From positions 1 through 33,663 of the forward strand of contig JAGHST010000030.1 in the NCBI GenBank assembly GCA_018065695.1: a stretch of 33,663 nt of DNA, written 5' to 3'. Positions 15,283 through 24,695 of this stretch are shown here, in pieces; within the stretch, counting starts at the first letter, position 1; each line of letters begins with the position of its first letter. The DNA comes from Candidatus Cacconaster caballi (GTDB taxonomy: Bacteria; Bacteroidota; Bacteroidia; Bacteroidales; UBA932). The translations under genes were made by a program, and so were the position numbers. The notes under the pieces were generated by a model, which saw only the letters and a list, made by a program, of their open reading frames with translations, made no database searches and was not told the origin of the DNA.

Positions 15283-16719
15283 ATGAGCACGCCAAATCAC
15301 ATAGCAGTGTGGAGCCGTTGTCTGGACATAATCCAGGACAACATTCCGGAGGAGAGCTTCAAGACCTGGTTCGGTCCGATCAAGCCCGTCTCGCTCGTTG
15401 ACAGTGTGCTCACCCTTGAAGTTCCGTCGGATTTCTGGAGAGAATATCTCGAAGAACATTTCCTCAGTATTCTCAGCCGTGTTCTCCGCAAGGAGATAGG
15501 ACCGAAAGCCAATCTTCTCTACAAGGTCCGCATTCTGGGGGATACCTTCATAAACGAAAAGACGAAAAGCACCCGCAACACGAAGAATGTCGAGATTCCG
15601 ATTCCTCAGGCGGGAGAGAACTACACCGGCAGCGTATATGCAATCCCGGGCATCAAGAAACTCAACATAGAGTCCGGCCTGAACCCTCAGTACGGTTTCG
15701 AAAACCTTATTGAAGGCGAGTGTAACAGACTCGGTCGCGCCGCCGGCCTCAGCATTTCCGCAAATCCGGGCAAGAGCACGTTCAATCCGCTCTTCATCTA
15801 TGGCGGTCCGGGCCTTGGCAAAACACATCTGGCGCAGGCAATCGGTCTTGCCGTGAAAGAGCGTTTCCCTGAGAAGGTGGTTCTCTACGTACACGCAAAT
15901 ACCTTCCAGAATCAGTTTGTCAGCGCATCCTGCTCGGCAAAAGCGAGCAACAACGGCAACAAAGTGGCTGATTTCCTGCGATTCTATCAGCTCATAGATG
16001 TACTCATCATAGATGACGTACAGGAGTTTGCCGAAAAGAAAGGCACTCAGGGCGCATTCTTTCACATATTCAATTATCTGCATCAAAGCGGAAAACAGCT
16101 TGTTCTGACTTGCGACAAGGCGCCCGCAGATCTGCAGAGTCTGGAGCCGAGACTTCTGTCGCGCTTCAAATGGGGTCTTTCCGCCGAACTGCTGCCGCCC
16201 TCGTACGAGACAAGACTCGCAATACTCAAGGCAAAGTGCGTGAAGGAAGGCGTAAGTGTGCCGGATGACGTCCTTGAATTCATAGCCCACAGCGTGAAGG
16301 CCAACATACGTGAGATAGAAGGCACTCTCTTCTCTCTGATTGCGCACGCTACATTTGCAAAGAAGAATATTACTTTCGAACTCGCGAAGAGTTTGATAGA
16401 CAAGATAGTGACGGATTCGCAGAACGATATTTCCATCGCCCGCATCCAGGATGAGGTATGCAACTACTTCGGCATCACGAACGAGATGTTCCTCTCCAAG
16501 ACAAGGAAGCGCGAAATCGTGCAGGCCCGACAGATTGCAATGTACCTGAGCCGCAACCTTACGAAGACCTCGCTCTCTTCAATCGGTGCCCAGATAGGAG
16601 GCAAAGACCACGCGACCGTACTGCATGCCTGCAACACCGTCAGCGACCTGATAGATACCGACCGCAGTTTCCGCGGCTATGTCCACGACATAGAGCGTAT
16701 CCTGACTTCCTTCGAATAA
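15283..16719 (+). CDS. dnaA: Chromosomal replication initiator DnaA
   Basis: A 478-residue initiator ATPase that opens oriC. Domain I is at the N-terminus (W10, then IPEESFKTWFGPIKP at 21-35). A short variable linker follows, then the AAA+ domain with Walker A GGPGLGKT (174-181) and Walker B DVLIIDDVQ (239-247). The sensor/arginine region LEPRLLSRFKWGL follows. Domain IV ends with the DNA-binding signature GGKDHATVLHACNTV (439-453). Length is typical. It heads a tight run: pepD starts 20 bp after its stop, then rpe and a GH3 gene with 4-bp overlaps. The 5' region is AT-rich. Confidence 0.98.
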   Translation: MSTPNHIAVWSRCLDIIQDNIPEESFKTWFGPIKPVSLVDSVLTLEVPSDFWREYLEEHFLSILSRVLRKEIGPKANLLYKVRILGDTFINEKTKSTRNTKNVEIPIPQAGENYTGSVYAIPGIKKLNIESGLNPQYGFENLIEGECNRLGRAAGLSISANPGKSTFNPLFIYGGPGLGKTHLAQAIGLAVKERFPEKVVLYVHANTFQNQFVSASCSAKASNNGNKVADFLRFYQLIDVLIIDDVQEFAEKKGTQGAFFHIFNYLHQSGKQLVLTCDKAPADLQSLEPRLLSRFKWGLSAELLPPSYETRLAILKAKCVKEGVSVPDDVLEFIAHSVKANIREIEGTLFSLIAHATFAKKNITFELAKSLIDKIVTDSQNDISIARIQDEVCNYFGITNEMFLSKTRKREIVQARQIAMYLSRNLTKTSLSSIGAQIGGKDHATVLHACNTVSDLIDTDRSFRGYVHDIERILTSFE

Positions 16720-16739
16720 TCCCAAAAACACATATCTTT

Positions 16740-18179
16740 ATGAAGAGCACGGAAAAAGTATTGGATTTTTTCAGTGAGATAACGCGTATCCCGCGCGAAT
16801 CAGGCCACGAAGAGCAGATTGTGGCATATCTCGTCAATTTTGCAAAATCCCATAATCTGGAATTCCGCAAGGACAAGGCCAACAATGTGGTAATCGTGAA
16901 AGAGGCTTCTGCCGGGTATGAAAACCGGCCGACTGTGATACTTCAGGGCCATACGGATATGGTGTGCGAGAAACTGCCGTCATCTTCCCACGATTTTTCC
17001 AAAGATCCTATCGATTATGTCATCGAAGAGGGCTGGATGATTGCCAAAGAGACAACTCTAGGAGCCGACAACGGCATTGCAATCGCAACGGCACTCGCCA
17101 TATTAACTGACGAAACGATAAAACATCCCCGCCTGGAGTGTCTTTTCACCACGAGTGAGGAGACCGGCCTGGATGGAGCCCGCGCCGTGAAGGCTGATTT
17201 CATAAGCGGAGAAACTCTCATCAATCTCGACGATGAGGACGAAGGATATTTCTGCGTAGGCTGCGCAGGAGGAAACGACACTGTAGGTACATTCACTTAC
17301 AAGCCGAAAAAACTGCCTAAGGGCAGCGTCGTGACACGTTTCGAAATTGGCGGCGGTCTCGGAGGTCACAGCGGAGACGATATCGACAGGAACAGGTGCA
17401 ACGCAGTGCAGCAGATTGCACGTTTCATAAACGAGGCGTTCGCCTTCAATGTGGACCTTTGCAGCATAGACGCCGGCAACAAGCGCAACGCCATCGCCCG
17501 CGGTGGTGAGGCGGTGCTTGCCATTCCGGCCCGCAGCGAAGAGAAGGTCATAGAACTGTTCAATCGGTTTGCGGCAGAACTCAAGGCCGAGTTCGCAGTG
17601 ACTGACCCTGAACTCTACTTCAAGGCGGAGCCCCTGCTGTGGAAGAAGGGAGCTATGGACCGGCGCACTGCCAATAATCTTGTGAATGCGCTTATGGCTC
17701 TGCCTCACGGTGTTGTGGCGATGAGCGCAGATATCGAAGGTCTCATCCAGACCTCCACCAACCTCGCATCTGTCAAGATGGCCTCAGGCTGCAAGGTGGT
17801 TGTGGGCACGATGCAGCGGAGTTCTGTCAATACAGAGCGTATTTTCCTTGCAAACCGCGTAGCCGCGGTGTTCGCGATGGCGGGTGCAAAGTCCAGGATG
17901 TCTGACGGATACCCGGGCTGGAAACCGAATATGAACTCCAAGGTCAAGGATGTGTGTGTCGCCGCATACAGAAAGCTGTTCGGAAAAGAACCTGTTGTGC
18001 GCGCCATACACGCAGGCCTTGAGTGCGGCCTCTTTACAGACAAGTTTCCGCATATCGATATGATAGCTTTCGGCCCGACCTTGCGCGGAGTGCACGCGCC
18101 TGGCGAAAAGATGGACCTCAAGTCTCTTGAGAGATTCTACAACGTTCTGATTGAAGTACTTGAGACTATAGGAAAATGA
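16740..18179 (+). CDS. pepD: Aminoacyl-histidine dipeptidase (PepD, M20C)
   Basis: A 479-residue cytosolic zinc dipeptidase. The start is ATG 16740 (MKSTEKVLDFF); the frame open upstream lies inside dnaA. Metal ligands are in place: H71 and D73 in QGHTDMV, D110 in LGADNGIA, E140/E141 in TTSEETGLDGA, and near the C-terminus HAGLECG and VHAPGE. The inserted lid domain contains the conserved GGLGGHSGDDI segment near residue 205. The family hydrolyses Xaa-His and other dipeptides. Its TGA overlaps the rpe ATG (ATGA at 18176-18179). Confidence 0.92.
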   Translation: MKSTEKVLDFFSEITRIPRESGHEEQIVAYLVNFAKSHNLEFRKDKANNVVIVKEASAGYENRPTVILQGHTDMVCEKLPSSSHDFSKDPIDYVIEEGWMIAKETTLGADNGIAIATALAILTDETIKHPRLECLFTTSEETGLDGARAVKADFISGETLINLDDEDEGYFCVGCAGGNDTVGTFTYKPKKLPKGSVVTRFEIGGGLGGHSGDDIDRNRCNAVQQIARFINEAFAFNVDLCSIDAGNKRNAIARGGEAVLAIPARSEEKVIELFNRFAAELKAEFAVTDPELYFKAEPLLWKKGAMDRRTANNLVNALMALPHGVVAMSADIEGLIQTSTNLASVKMASGCKVVVGTMQRSSVNTERIFLANRVAAVFAMAGAKSRMSDGYPGWKPNMNSKVKDVCVAAYRKLFGKEPVVRAIHAGLECGLFTDKFPHIDMIAFGPTLRGVHAPGEKMDLKSLERFYNVLIEVLETIGK

Positions 18180-18841
18180 AACCGTTCATAGCTCCATCGA
18201 TGCTTTCGGCAGATTTCGGAAATCTGGCCGCTGAGACATTGACTGTAAACGAAAGTGAGGCGGGGTGGTTCCATCTCGACATAATGGACGGAGTGTTCGT
18301 GCCGAATATTTCTTTCGGATTCCCTGTCTGCAAGGCCATTGCTGCCCTTGCCAGAAAACCGATGGACGCGCATCTGATGATTGTGGAGCCGGACAAGTAC
18401 GTCCAACGCTTCGCCGACCTGGGCGTGGAGTGGCTCAGCATTCACTATGAAGCCTGCTCCAGGCCATATCTGCGCAAGACACTCTCGCATATCCGCCAGT
18501 ACGGTATGAAAGCAGGCCTCGCCATCAATCCCGCCACTCCGGTGGAGTGCGTCATAGAATTCCTGCGCGATATCGACTATGTGGTGGTGATGGGTGTGAA
18601 TCCCGGATTCAGCGGTCAGAAATTCTTTGAGTGTACAACAGAGAAAGTGGCTGTGCTGAAGGAAATTATAGATGCTTCTGAAGCCAATGTCCTGATTCAG
18701 GTGGATGGAGGTGTGGACAAATCCAACATCAGGATGCTGCGTGATGCCGGCGCCACTTCGTTCGTTGCCGGTTCCGCCGCGTTTACCGGCGGCTCTCCCA
18801 AAGAGGCCATAGCCGCCCTTGCCTCGGAGATGGAACTATGA
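18176..18841 (+). CDS. rpe: Ribulose-phosphate 3-epimerase
   Basis: A 221-residue TIM-barrel enzyme that interconverts ribulose-5-P and xylulose-5-P in the pentose phosphate pathway. Characteristic segments: APSMLSADFGNL near the start, the metal/catalytic strand FHLDIMDGVFVPN (H33, D35, D38), DAHLMI (H66), the MGVNPGFSGQKF phosphate loop, and IQVDGGV with the second catalytic Asp. Length is normal. The start overlaps pepD and the end overlaps the following GH3 gene, each by ATGA, so the three are probably translationally coupled. Confidence 0.95.
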   Translation: MKPFIAPSMLSADFGNLAAETLTVNESEAGWFHLDIMDGVFVPNISFGFPVCKAIAALARKPMDAHLMIVEPDKYVQRFADLGVEWLSIHYEACSRPYLRKTLSHIRQYGMKAGLAINPATPVECVIEFLRDIDYVVVMGVNPGFSGQKFFECTTEKVAVLKEIIDASEANVLIQVDGGVDKSNIRMLRDAGATSFVAGSAAFTGGSPKEAIAALASEMEL

Positions 18842-20088
18842 AACGATTACTGATACTTTGTATGGCTGCCGTGCTGTGCGTGGCCTCTTCCTGCGACGGA
18901 ACCTTCGAAAAGAGCATTTCACGCAAGGTTGAGTCCGCCATGAAGCGGATGAGCGTACGGGACAAGGTAGCTCAGTTGTTTGTGGTCCAGATAGACAGAA
19001 ACAATACGGAAGAGGAGCGTGCGGAGCAGGACTCTCTGGTGGAGATGGGCCTTGGCGGCATCATCATAATGCGCGGGCCGGTGGTTCCCTTTATGGAACG
19101 GGCAAATGAGTTGCAGTCGCACAGCCGGATACCCCTCATTGTCTGTACCGACGCCGAGTGGGGCGCCGCAATGCGCTTCTATGAATATGAGGACTATCCA
19201 TATCAGTCTCAGATCACCACAATCCCCGATGCGGAACCTCTTCTCTACGAGATGGGCCTCAATGTGGCACAGGAACTCAAGGATCTTAACATTCTTGTGA
19301 ATTTCGCCCCTGTGGCCGATGTGGCCGAGGAGGGGGAGGACAACTATTTCTTCCGCCGTTTCGGACCCGGCATAGAACTTATTTCCAACTACAGTTCTGC
19401 CTATATGCGTGGCCTGCAGGACGGTGGTGTATATGCCTGCGGCAAGCATTTTCCGGGGCACGGCAACGTTATGGTGGACTCCCACGTCGAGATGCCCGTG
19501 TTCGACTATTCGACAGCTCAGATGGATTCCATCTATCTGGTTCCGTTCCAGCGCCTTATAGATGACGGAGTGGCATTGATGATGATGGGCCACCACTGCA
19601 TCAGTTCGATTGAAGAGGATACTCCGATGTCGGTTTCGAAGAGGTGCGTCACCGACCTTCTCAAAAACAAGATGGGATTTGACGGGATAGTCGTTACAGA
19701 TGCCCTGCGTATGGGCGGTGTGGCGAACGGCCGCACACCGGTGGAGGTGATGGTGGCTGCATACAGGGCTGGAGTGGATATGCTTCTTATGCCGGCAGAA
19801 CCCATTGCCGGCATCAAGGCCATAACGGCTTTGGTGGAGAACGGGGAACTGCCGATGGAAGAATTGGATGGCAAAGTGCGTAAGGTCTTGACGTTAAAGG
19901 CCAAAGCAGGACTTCTCGACTGGTGGTATTCTCCTATGGTTAAAGATATTCCCGAAAAGATTGAAAGGGCGAGAGTTCGCGACCTTGAACTGATTGGAAG
20001 AATGAAAGCCGCAATGCCTGCGGATTCAGCCTCCGTGAAGAGTGAAAGTCAGGACGGAACCCTGCTCCTGGACCGTGGCAGGAATTAG
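18838..20088 (+). CDS. GH3 beta-N-acetylhexosaminidase-like lipoprotein (NagZ family)
   Basis: A 416-residue glycoside hydrolase family 3 protein. The NagZ hallmark KHFPGHGNVMVDSH lies at residues 203-216 and the nucleophile D288 is in GIVVTDALRMGG. Unlike cytosolic NagZ of E. coli it starts with a lipoprotein signal, MKRLLILCMAAVLCVASSC with C19 as the likely lipidated residue, so it acts in the periplasm or at the surface, probably on peptidoglycan or chitooligosaccharide GlcNAc. It is coupled to rpe by a 4-bp overlap. Its stop overlaps the birA stop (tail to tail, 4 bp). Confidence 0.87.
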   Translation: MKRLLILCMAAVLCVASSCDGTFEKSISRKVESAMKRMSVRDKVAQLFVVQIDRNNTEEERAEQDSLVEMGLGGIIIMRGPVVPFMERANELQSHSRIPLIVCTDAEWGAAMRFYEYEDYPYQSQITTIPDAEPLLYEMGLNVAQELKDLNILVNFAPVADVAEEGEDNYFFRRFGPGIELISNYSSAYMRGLQDGGVYACGKHFPGHGNVMVDSHVEMPVFDYSTAQMDSIYLVPFQRLIDDGVALMMMGHHCISSIEEDTPMSVSKRCVTDLLKNKMGFDGIVVTDALRMGGVANGRTPVEVMVAAYRAGVDMLLMPAEPIAGIKAITALVENGELPMEELDGKVRKVLTLKAKAGLLDWWYSPMVKDIPEKIERARVRDLELIGRMKAAMPADSASVKSESQDGTLLLDRGRN

Positions 20089-20864
20089 AGGATGTATCTG
20101 ATCTCCTTGAAGAAGTAGTGGCGGATGGAGCCGGCCTCGTCTTCGAGCAGCAGGCAGGCGGAATTGTCGATACCTAGGATGCGGGCACGGAAACGCTGTC
20201 CGCTTCTTTTATCTACAGGTATTTCGCTTGGATTCATCTCTTCGAAGAAATGCCACTCTCCCCGGCGGTACAGCAGTTCAAGATAGCGACGTTCAGCATC
20301 CGTGCGGAGATAGAGATGTCGGTCTCCCTGTGCAATCTGCCCGTATTCGTGGAGAATATGGGCAGCAAGTGACGGCAGTTCCTCCTTGGGGCTGTATTTC
20401 CCACCTGTCAGAAGCGAGAGGGAAGTGGCGTTCGGGACATCTTCTGAAAATACGGTCTGGGAGAGATTCAGTCCCACACCGGCGATGCTCTGAACTATAA
20501 GATCTCCTTGAGCATAATTTTCAATCAGTATGCCGCATATCTTTTTGTCTCCCACGTAGATGTCGTTAGGCCACTTGATACGCGCATCCACTCCTTTGTC
20601 TCCAAGCCAGGCTACTACCCCCAGAGCCACGGCCTGGCTTATGCAGAACTGCTCTCTGAGATATATGTCGGAGGGCTTCAGCAGAATAGAGAAAGTGAGA
20701 TTTTCTCCCGCGCGGCTTTCCCAGGTATTGCCTCTCTGGCCTCTGCCTTCACTTTGGAACATGGCTGCGAAAATCTGTCCCTGAGGAGCGGTGTCGCGTT
20801 CCATCGCCAGACGAAAGTTGGTTGAATCCGTTTCTTTATACCATTTAATATGGGCAAGAGGCAT
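20085..20864 (-). CDS. birA: Biotin--[acetyl-CoA-carboxylase] ligase
   Basis: A 259-residue biotin protein ligase that activates biotin with ATP and attaches it to carrier proteins. The biotinyl-AMP loop reads GRGQRGNTW (40-48), where the common form is GRGRRGRxW. KWPNDIYVGDKKICGILIE (about 99-117) contains the catalytic Lys segment. There is no N-terminal helix-turn-helix, so it is a group I enzyme without direct repressor function. It is a single-gene unit divergent from rsfS, with overlapping promoters. Confidence 0.93.
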   Translation of the reverse strand: MPLAHIKWYKETDSTNFRLAMERDTAPQGQIFAAMFQSEGRGQRGNTWESRAGENLTFSILLKPSDIYLREQFCISQAVALGVVAWLGDKGVDARIKWPNDIYVGDKKICGILIENYAQGDLIVQSIAGVGLNLSQTVFSEDVPNATSLSLLTGGKYSPKEELPSLAAHILHEYGQIAQGDRHLYLRTDAERRYLELLYRRGEWHFFEEMNPSEIPVDKRSGQRFRARILGIDNSACLLLEDEAGSIRHYFFKEIRYIL

Positions 20865-20872
20865 TTTTTTTG

Positions 20873-20880
20873 TATATTTG
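20873..20880 (+). promoter_or_regulatory. -7 element for the rsfS-ftsH run
   Basis: TATATTTG fits TAnnTTTG exactly, giving a leader of about 25 nt to the rsfS ATG at 20910. It is the only clear promoter I see at the head of the plus-strand run that extends to meaB. Confidence 0.6.
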
Positions 20881-20892
20881 CAATTTGCACCG

Positions 20893-20900
20893 CAAAGTTA
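20893..20900 (-). promoter_or_regulatory. -7 element for birA
   Basis: TAACTTTG on the minus strand fits TAnnTTTG and predicts a start near 20888 and a leader of about 24 nt to the birA ATG at 20864. It lies 12 bp to the right of the opposing rsfS -7 element. Confidence 0.55.
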
Positions 20901-20909
20901 TAAAAATTG

Positions 20910-21260
20910 ATGAAGAAAATTGAAGAAGTAGATGTCATTGCCCAAGCAATGCTTGAAAAGAAAGCTCAGGACGTGATTTCACTCGACCTGACCCGCATCG
21001 GCACGGCAGTGGCCGACAAATTTGTAATATGCAACGCCGACAGCACGACTCAGGTGGTGGGAATTTCCGATTATGTGGAAGAACAGATGGAAAAGCTCTG
21101 CGACCGCAGCGTGGTCCGCAAGCAGGGAAGAGAGAACGCATTCTGGATCATTCTGGACTACACAGATATCGTAGTCCACATATTCAAGACTGACCAGAGA
21201 CTCTTCTATCGTCTGGAAGACCTTTGGGCAGATGCCGTAAAAACCACATACACAGAATAA
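20910..21260 (+). CDS. rsfS: Ribosome silencing factor RsfS
   Basis: A 116-residue protein of the RsfS/Iojap family, which binds ribosomal protein uL14 and blocks joining of the subunits under nutrient limitation. Family segments visible: AQAMLEKKAQDVISLDL, DKFVICNADSTTQVVGISDYV, and the C-terminal WIILDYTDIVVHIFKTDQRLFYRLEDLWADA. I choose ATG 20910; a TTG directly before it (20907) would add one residue. It is followed by ftsH after 6 bp, a gene order common in Bacteroidota. Confidence 0.95.
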   Translation: MKKIEEVDVIAQAMLEKKAQDVISLDLTRIGTAVADKFVICNADSTTQVVGISDYVEEQMEKLCDRSVVRKQGRENAFWIILDYTDIVVHIFKTDQRLFYRLEDLWADAVKTTYTE

Positions 21261-21266
21261 TGCCAT

Positions 21267-23201
21267 ATGGAAGAGAAAAAACCTCACAACAGACATAAAA
21301 AACAGCAGGATGCCCCGGGCGGCAGATTCAGCTGGACATCGCTCATATACCTTCTGCTTCTTGTGGGACTGGCGTATATGTGGTTCAACTCCGGGTCGTC
21401 CGACCCGATAAAGAAAGAGTGGATAGACCTCAAGGGGACGCTCCTTGTCAGCGGAGACGTGGCAAAGGTGGAGTATGTGCGCAACGAACGCAAGGCGGAC
21501 ATATATCTGGAAAAGGAAGTCCTTGCCTCATACAAGAACCAGTTCGGCGGAAAGGAGCCGAAAGGAGGTCCGCATTTCTATTTCCTCGTTTCTGACAATT
21601 TCGATGCGGAGACAGAATTTGAAGCTATTCTGGAACAACTTCCTGCCGACAAGCACTTCAAACTCGTCATCACCGAGCACAAAAGCTATCTGGGCATCCT
21701 TGAGTGGCTGCTGTTTCCTCTGATGCTCATTGTATTCTGGATACTGATGTCCAGGCCTATGCGCAATATGGGCGGAGGCGGTGGCGGCATATTCAACGTA
21801 GGCAAATCCCAGGCGAAACTCTATGAAACCGCCGGCAACGTGAAGGTGACCTTCAAGGATGTCGCGGGGCTCGAGGAGGCGAAGGTGGAGGTTATGGAGA
21901 TAGTCGATTTCCTGAAGAATTCGAAGAGATACACCGCCCTCGGCGGTAAGATTCCGAAGGGTGCACTTCTTGTCGGGCCTCCTGGTACCGGAAAGACACT
22001 TCTGGCGAAAGCAGTGGCAGGCGAGGCGAACGTTCCGTTCTTCTCGATTTCCGGCTCCGATTTTGTGGAGATGTTCGTGGGTGTGGGCGCCTCCCGCGTG
22101 CGCGACCTTTTCCGACAGGCAAAGGAAAAGGCTCCTTGCATCGTATTCATAGATGAAATTGACGCTGTCGGCCGCGCGCGCAGCAAGAACGGAGGATTTT
22201 CTTCCAACGACGAGAGGGAAAATACTTTGAATCAGCTTCTTACCGAGATGGATGGTTTCGGTTCCAATTCGGGCGTCATCATCCTTGCCGCAACAAACCG
22301 AGCAGACATTCTCGACAAGGCACTTATGAGGGCTGGGCGATTCGACCGTCAGATACACGTCGAACTTCCTGAACTGAAGGAACGCCTCGAAATTTTCAAG
22401 GTCCACCTGAATAACATAAAGCTTGAAGAGGGGTTCCAGATGGAATTCCTCGCCAAGCAGACTCCGGGCTTCTCAGGAGCCGACATAGCCAACGTATGCA
22501 ACGAAGCAGCTCTAATCGCTGCGCGTCATAATAAGAAAGTCGTTGAAAGACAAGATTTTCTTGATGCGATAGACCGTATTGTAGGCGGTCTTGAGCGCAA
22601 GAGCAAGATAATAACTCAGGAAGAGAAAAACACAATCGCCCATCACGAAGCAGGACACGCTACCGTCAGCTGGCTGCTGCCAAATGCCAATCCTCTTCTA
22701 AAAGTCACCATCATACCGAGAGGACAGAGTCTCGGTGCAGCCTGGTATCTTCCTGAAGAGCGCCAACTCACCACCACGGAACAGATGATGGACGAGATGG
22801 CTGCCACCATTGGAGGCCGCGTGGCGGAGGAGATTGTAAACGGCCGTATCTCCACAGGCGCCTTGAGCGATCTTGAAAAACTGACGAAGCAGGCCTACGC
22901 AATGGTGACATATTTCGGTATGAGCAGCAAGGTGGGCAACCTGTCGTATTATGATTCGACGGGCCGCAGCGAAATGTCTTTCAATCGTCCTTACAGCGAG
23001 AAGACAGCCGAACTCATAGATTCCGAAGTGAAGAAGCTCATAGAGAAGGCCCACGAGACTGCCACCAGAGTTCTGACCGAGAACCGCGAAGGCTTTGAGA
23101 AACTTGCGGCCCTCCTTCTTGAGAAGGAAGTCATTTTCTCCGAAGACCTCGAAGAGATATTCGGCCAGAGAAAAGGTGGCAAGGACCCTAACAGATTGTA
23201 A
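21267..23201 (+). CDS. ftsH: ATP-dependent zinc metalloprotease FtsH
   Basis: A 644-residue membrane AAA+ protease that degrades misfolded and regulatory membrane proteins. TM1 is at about residues 24-40 and TM2 at 144-162, with the periplasmic domain between. A Gly-rich linker (169-174) leads to the AAA+ domain: Walker A GPPGTGKT (237-244), pore FVGVGAS (270-276), Walker [10 protein letters not shown] (291-299), second region of homology ending MRAGRFDRQ. The zinc motif HEAGH is at 460-464. Length is normal. It is preceded by rsfS and followed after 3 bp by cdsA, so membrane proteolysis and phospholipid synthesis are probably co-expressed. Confidence 0.97.
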   Translation: MEEKKPHNRHKKQQDAPGGRFSWTSLIYLLLLVGLAYMWFNSGSSDPIKKEWIDLKGTLLVSGDVAKVEYVRNERKADIYLEKEVLASYKNQFGGKEPKGGPHFYFLVSDNFDAETEFEAILEQLPADKHFKLVITEHKSYLGILEWLLFPLMLIVFWILMSRPMRNMGGGGGGIFNVGKSQAKLYETAGNVKVTFKDVAGLEEAKVEVMEIVDFLKNSKRYTALGGKIPKGALLVGPPGTGKTLLAKAVAGEANVPFFSISGSDFVEMFVGVGASRVRDLFRQAKEKAPCIVFIDEIDAVGRARSKNGGFSSNDERENTLNQLLTEMDGFGSNSGVIILAATNRADILDKALMRAGRFDRQIHVELPELKERLEIFKVHLNNIKLEEGFQMEFLAKQTPGFSGADIANVCNEAALIAARHNKKVVERQDFLDAIDRIVGGLERKSKIITQEEKNTIAHHEAGHATVSWLLPNANPLLKVTIIPRGQSLGAAWYLPEERQLTTTEQMMDEMAATIGGRVAEEIVNGRISTGALSDLEKLTKQAYAMVTYFGMSSKVGNLSYYDSTGRSEMSFNRPYSEKTAELIDSEVKKLIEKAHETATRVLTENREGFEKLAALLLEKEVIFSEDLEEIFGQRKGGKDPNRL

Positions 23202-23204
23202 TAT

Positions 23205-24038
23205 ATGAGAAAAGGATTAGTCAGGAGAAGTATCGCGGGACTGCTGTTCGCACTGCTGTGTCTGGCGTCGGCGCTGAACGCGTACGTGTATGCGGCCGTC
23301 TTCACGTGGTTTATCTTTTTGATGACGGAGGAACTCTTCAAGATGATGGTCCCGGGAAAGCGCTACTTAAAGGAGAAGATCTGCATTTACGTTGCAGAGA
23401 TTTCGTTCTTTCTACTGCTGTTTTTCCATTTCCAGTGCAGTCTTCCCCTCAAGTGGGCGGCTCTGTCGATTGTCCCTCTCACTCTGACATACGTCTTTAT
23501 GCTGCGTGACTGCAGCAGTGATATGGATTTCAATGCGGCACTTTTCTTTCCGCTTGTATATGTGCTGGTTCCGATGACATCGAGCCTTGTGCTCGTCTAT
23601 GCCGGCGGGGAGTTCTACGGATGGATGCTCTTTGCTGTCTGGATGATGGTATGTCTCAATGACGTAGGCGCTTATGTTCTCGGAATGTCTTTCGGCCAGA
23701 AGCCAGGCAGCCGCAAACTTTCCCCGGCGCTTTCTCCGAAAAAATCGTGGATGGGTGTGTATGGCGGAGTGGCTTTCACTTTCATATCCGCAGTAGCCTG
23801 CCGTATGGTGTTCGGCTCCGAGGCTCTTGCACTTGTCCACTGGCTTGTCATAGCTCTTATCATATCCGTCTTCGGCATTCTCGGAGACCTCTTCGAATCG
23901 CTCATCAAGCGCCACGTCTCAGTCAAGGATGCCGGCAGCATTATGCCGGGCCACGGCGGTGCTCTGGACCGTCTCGATTCGATGATTCTGGTGTTGCCGC
24001 TGGTTATACTGTATCTCAAACTCATAGCATACTTCTGA
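23205..24038 (+). CDS. cdsA: Phosphatidate cytidylyltransferase
   Basis: A 277-residue inner membrane enzyme that makes CDP-diacylglycerol from phosphatidate and CTP. About seven hydrophobic segments are visible. The C-terminal family signature is intact: SLIKRHVSVKDAGSIMPG followed by HGGALDRLDS, with the conserved K-R, K-D and D-R-L-D positions. Its TGA shares the A of the next gene's ATG (24038), so CdsA and the phosphatidylserine decarboxylase, two enzymes of one pathway, are probably coupled. Phosphatidylserine synthase is not in the window. Confidence 0.95.
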   Translation: MRKGLVRRSIAGLLFALLCLASALNAYVYAAVFTWFIFLMTEELFKMMVPGKRYLKEKICIYVAEISFFLLLFFHFQCSLPLKWAALSIVPLTLTYVFMLRDCSSDMDFNAALFFPLVYVLVPMTSSLVLVYAGGEFYGWMLFAVWMMVCLNDVGAYVLGMSFGQKPGSRKLSPALSPKKSWMGVYGGVAFTFISAVACRMVFGSEALALVHWLVIALIISVFGILGDLFESLIKRHVSVKDAGSIMPGHGGALDRLDSMILVLPLVILYLKLIAYF

Positions 24039-24691
24039 TGAAACTGGACAGAAATTCATATGGAACGGTCGCCCTTGTATATCTGTTCAGCGCCCTGCTG
24101 ATATGGGTGCTTTTGCGTCTGGTAGGCATCTGGTGGATATATGTACCGGTCATTTTAGTCCTGATATGGTTCTGCCGCTGGCAGACACTGTTCCATATGG
24201 TGCCTGTCCGTGAAAAGAACGGTTCGTCGCATCTTGTTTCAGCTGTGTCCGACGGCAAGGTTGTCAACATCGGAAAAGCATTCGAAAGCGAGTGGCTGAA
24301 GAGGGAAGCGATGCAGATATCTGTCTATATGGATTTTTGGGATTTTCACGCGGATTTCTGGCCTGTCTCAGGGGAGGTTGCCTATTCGAAATATCATCCC
24401 GGAAAGCATTTTCTTGCATTCAAGCCTAAAGCTTCCGATGAAAATGAGCATCACTGCGCCTCCATCCGAACGGAAGAAGGCAAGGAGGTGTTCTTCAAAC
24501 TTATAGCAGGTGGGTTTGCCCGCCGTATAGTATGCTATGCGAAAGAAGGTATGAAGGTGGAGGCCGGCGCTCAGTGCGGTATCATAAAATTCGGTTCGAG
24601 AGTCGATTATTTCCTTCCGCTCGAAGCTGAAATCAAGGTCGCGGTAGGAGATGAAGTGCGTGCCGCGGAATCAATAATGGCTGTAATTTAG
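24038..24691 (+). CDS. psd: Phosphatidylserine decarboxylase (short, archaeal-type family)
   Basis: A 217-residue proenzyme that decarboxylates phosphatidylserine to phosphatidylethanolamine. The start is ATG 24038 (MKLDRNSYGT); the longer frame lies inside cdsA. Two N-terminal hydrophobic segments (about 11-30 and 32-46) anchor it. The self-cleavage site is G186-S187 in IIKFGSRVDYFLP, which yields the pyruvoyl group. ARRIVCYAKEGMKV precedes it as in the family. One oddity is that the usual N-V-H-x-N segment before PVSG reads DFHADFWPVSG (102-112), keeping the His but not the Asn residues. It overlaps cdsA by one base. Confidence 0.92.
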   Translation: MKLDRNSYGTVALVYLFSALLIWVLLRLVGIWWIYVPVILVLIWFCRWQTLFHMVPVREKNGSSHLVSAVSDGKVVNIGKAFESEWLKREAMQISVYMDFWDFHADFWPVSGEVAYSKYHPGKHFLAFKPKASDENEHHCASIRTEEGKEVFFKLIAGGFARRIVCYAKEGMKVEAGAQCGIIKFGSRVDYFLPLEAEIKVAVGDEVRAAESIMAVI

Positions 24692-24695
24692 TTCA

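Noticed and set aside
15256-16347. Minus-strand frame of 363 residues opposite dnaA
   Set aside because: It is a shadow of dnaA; the translation shows no family features and dnaA itself is certain.
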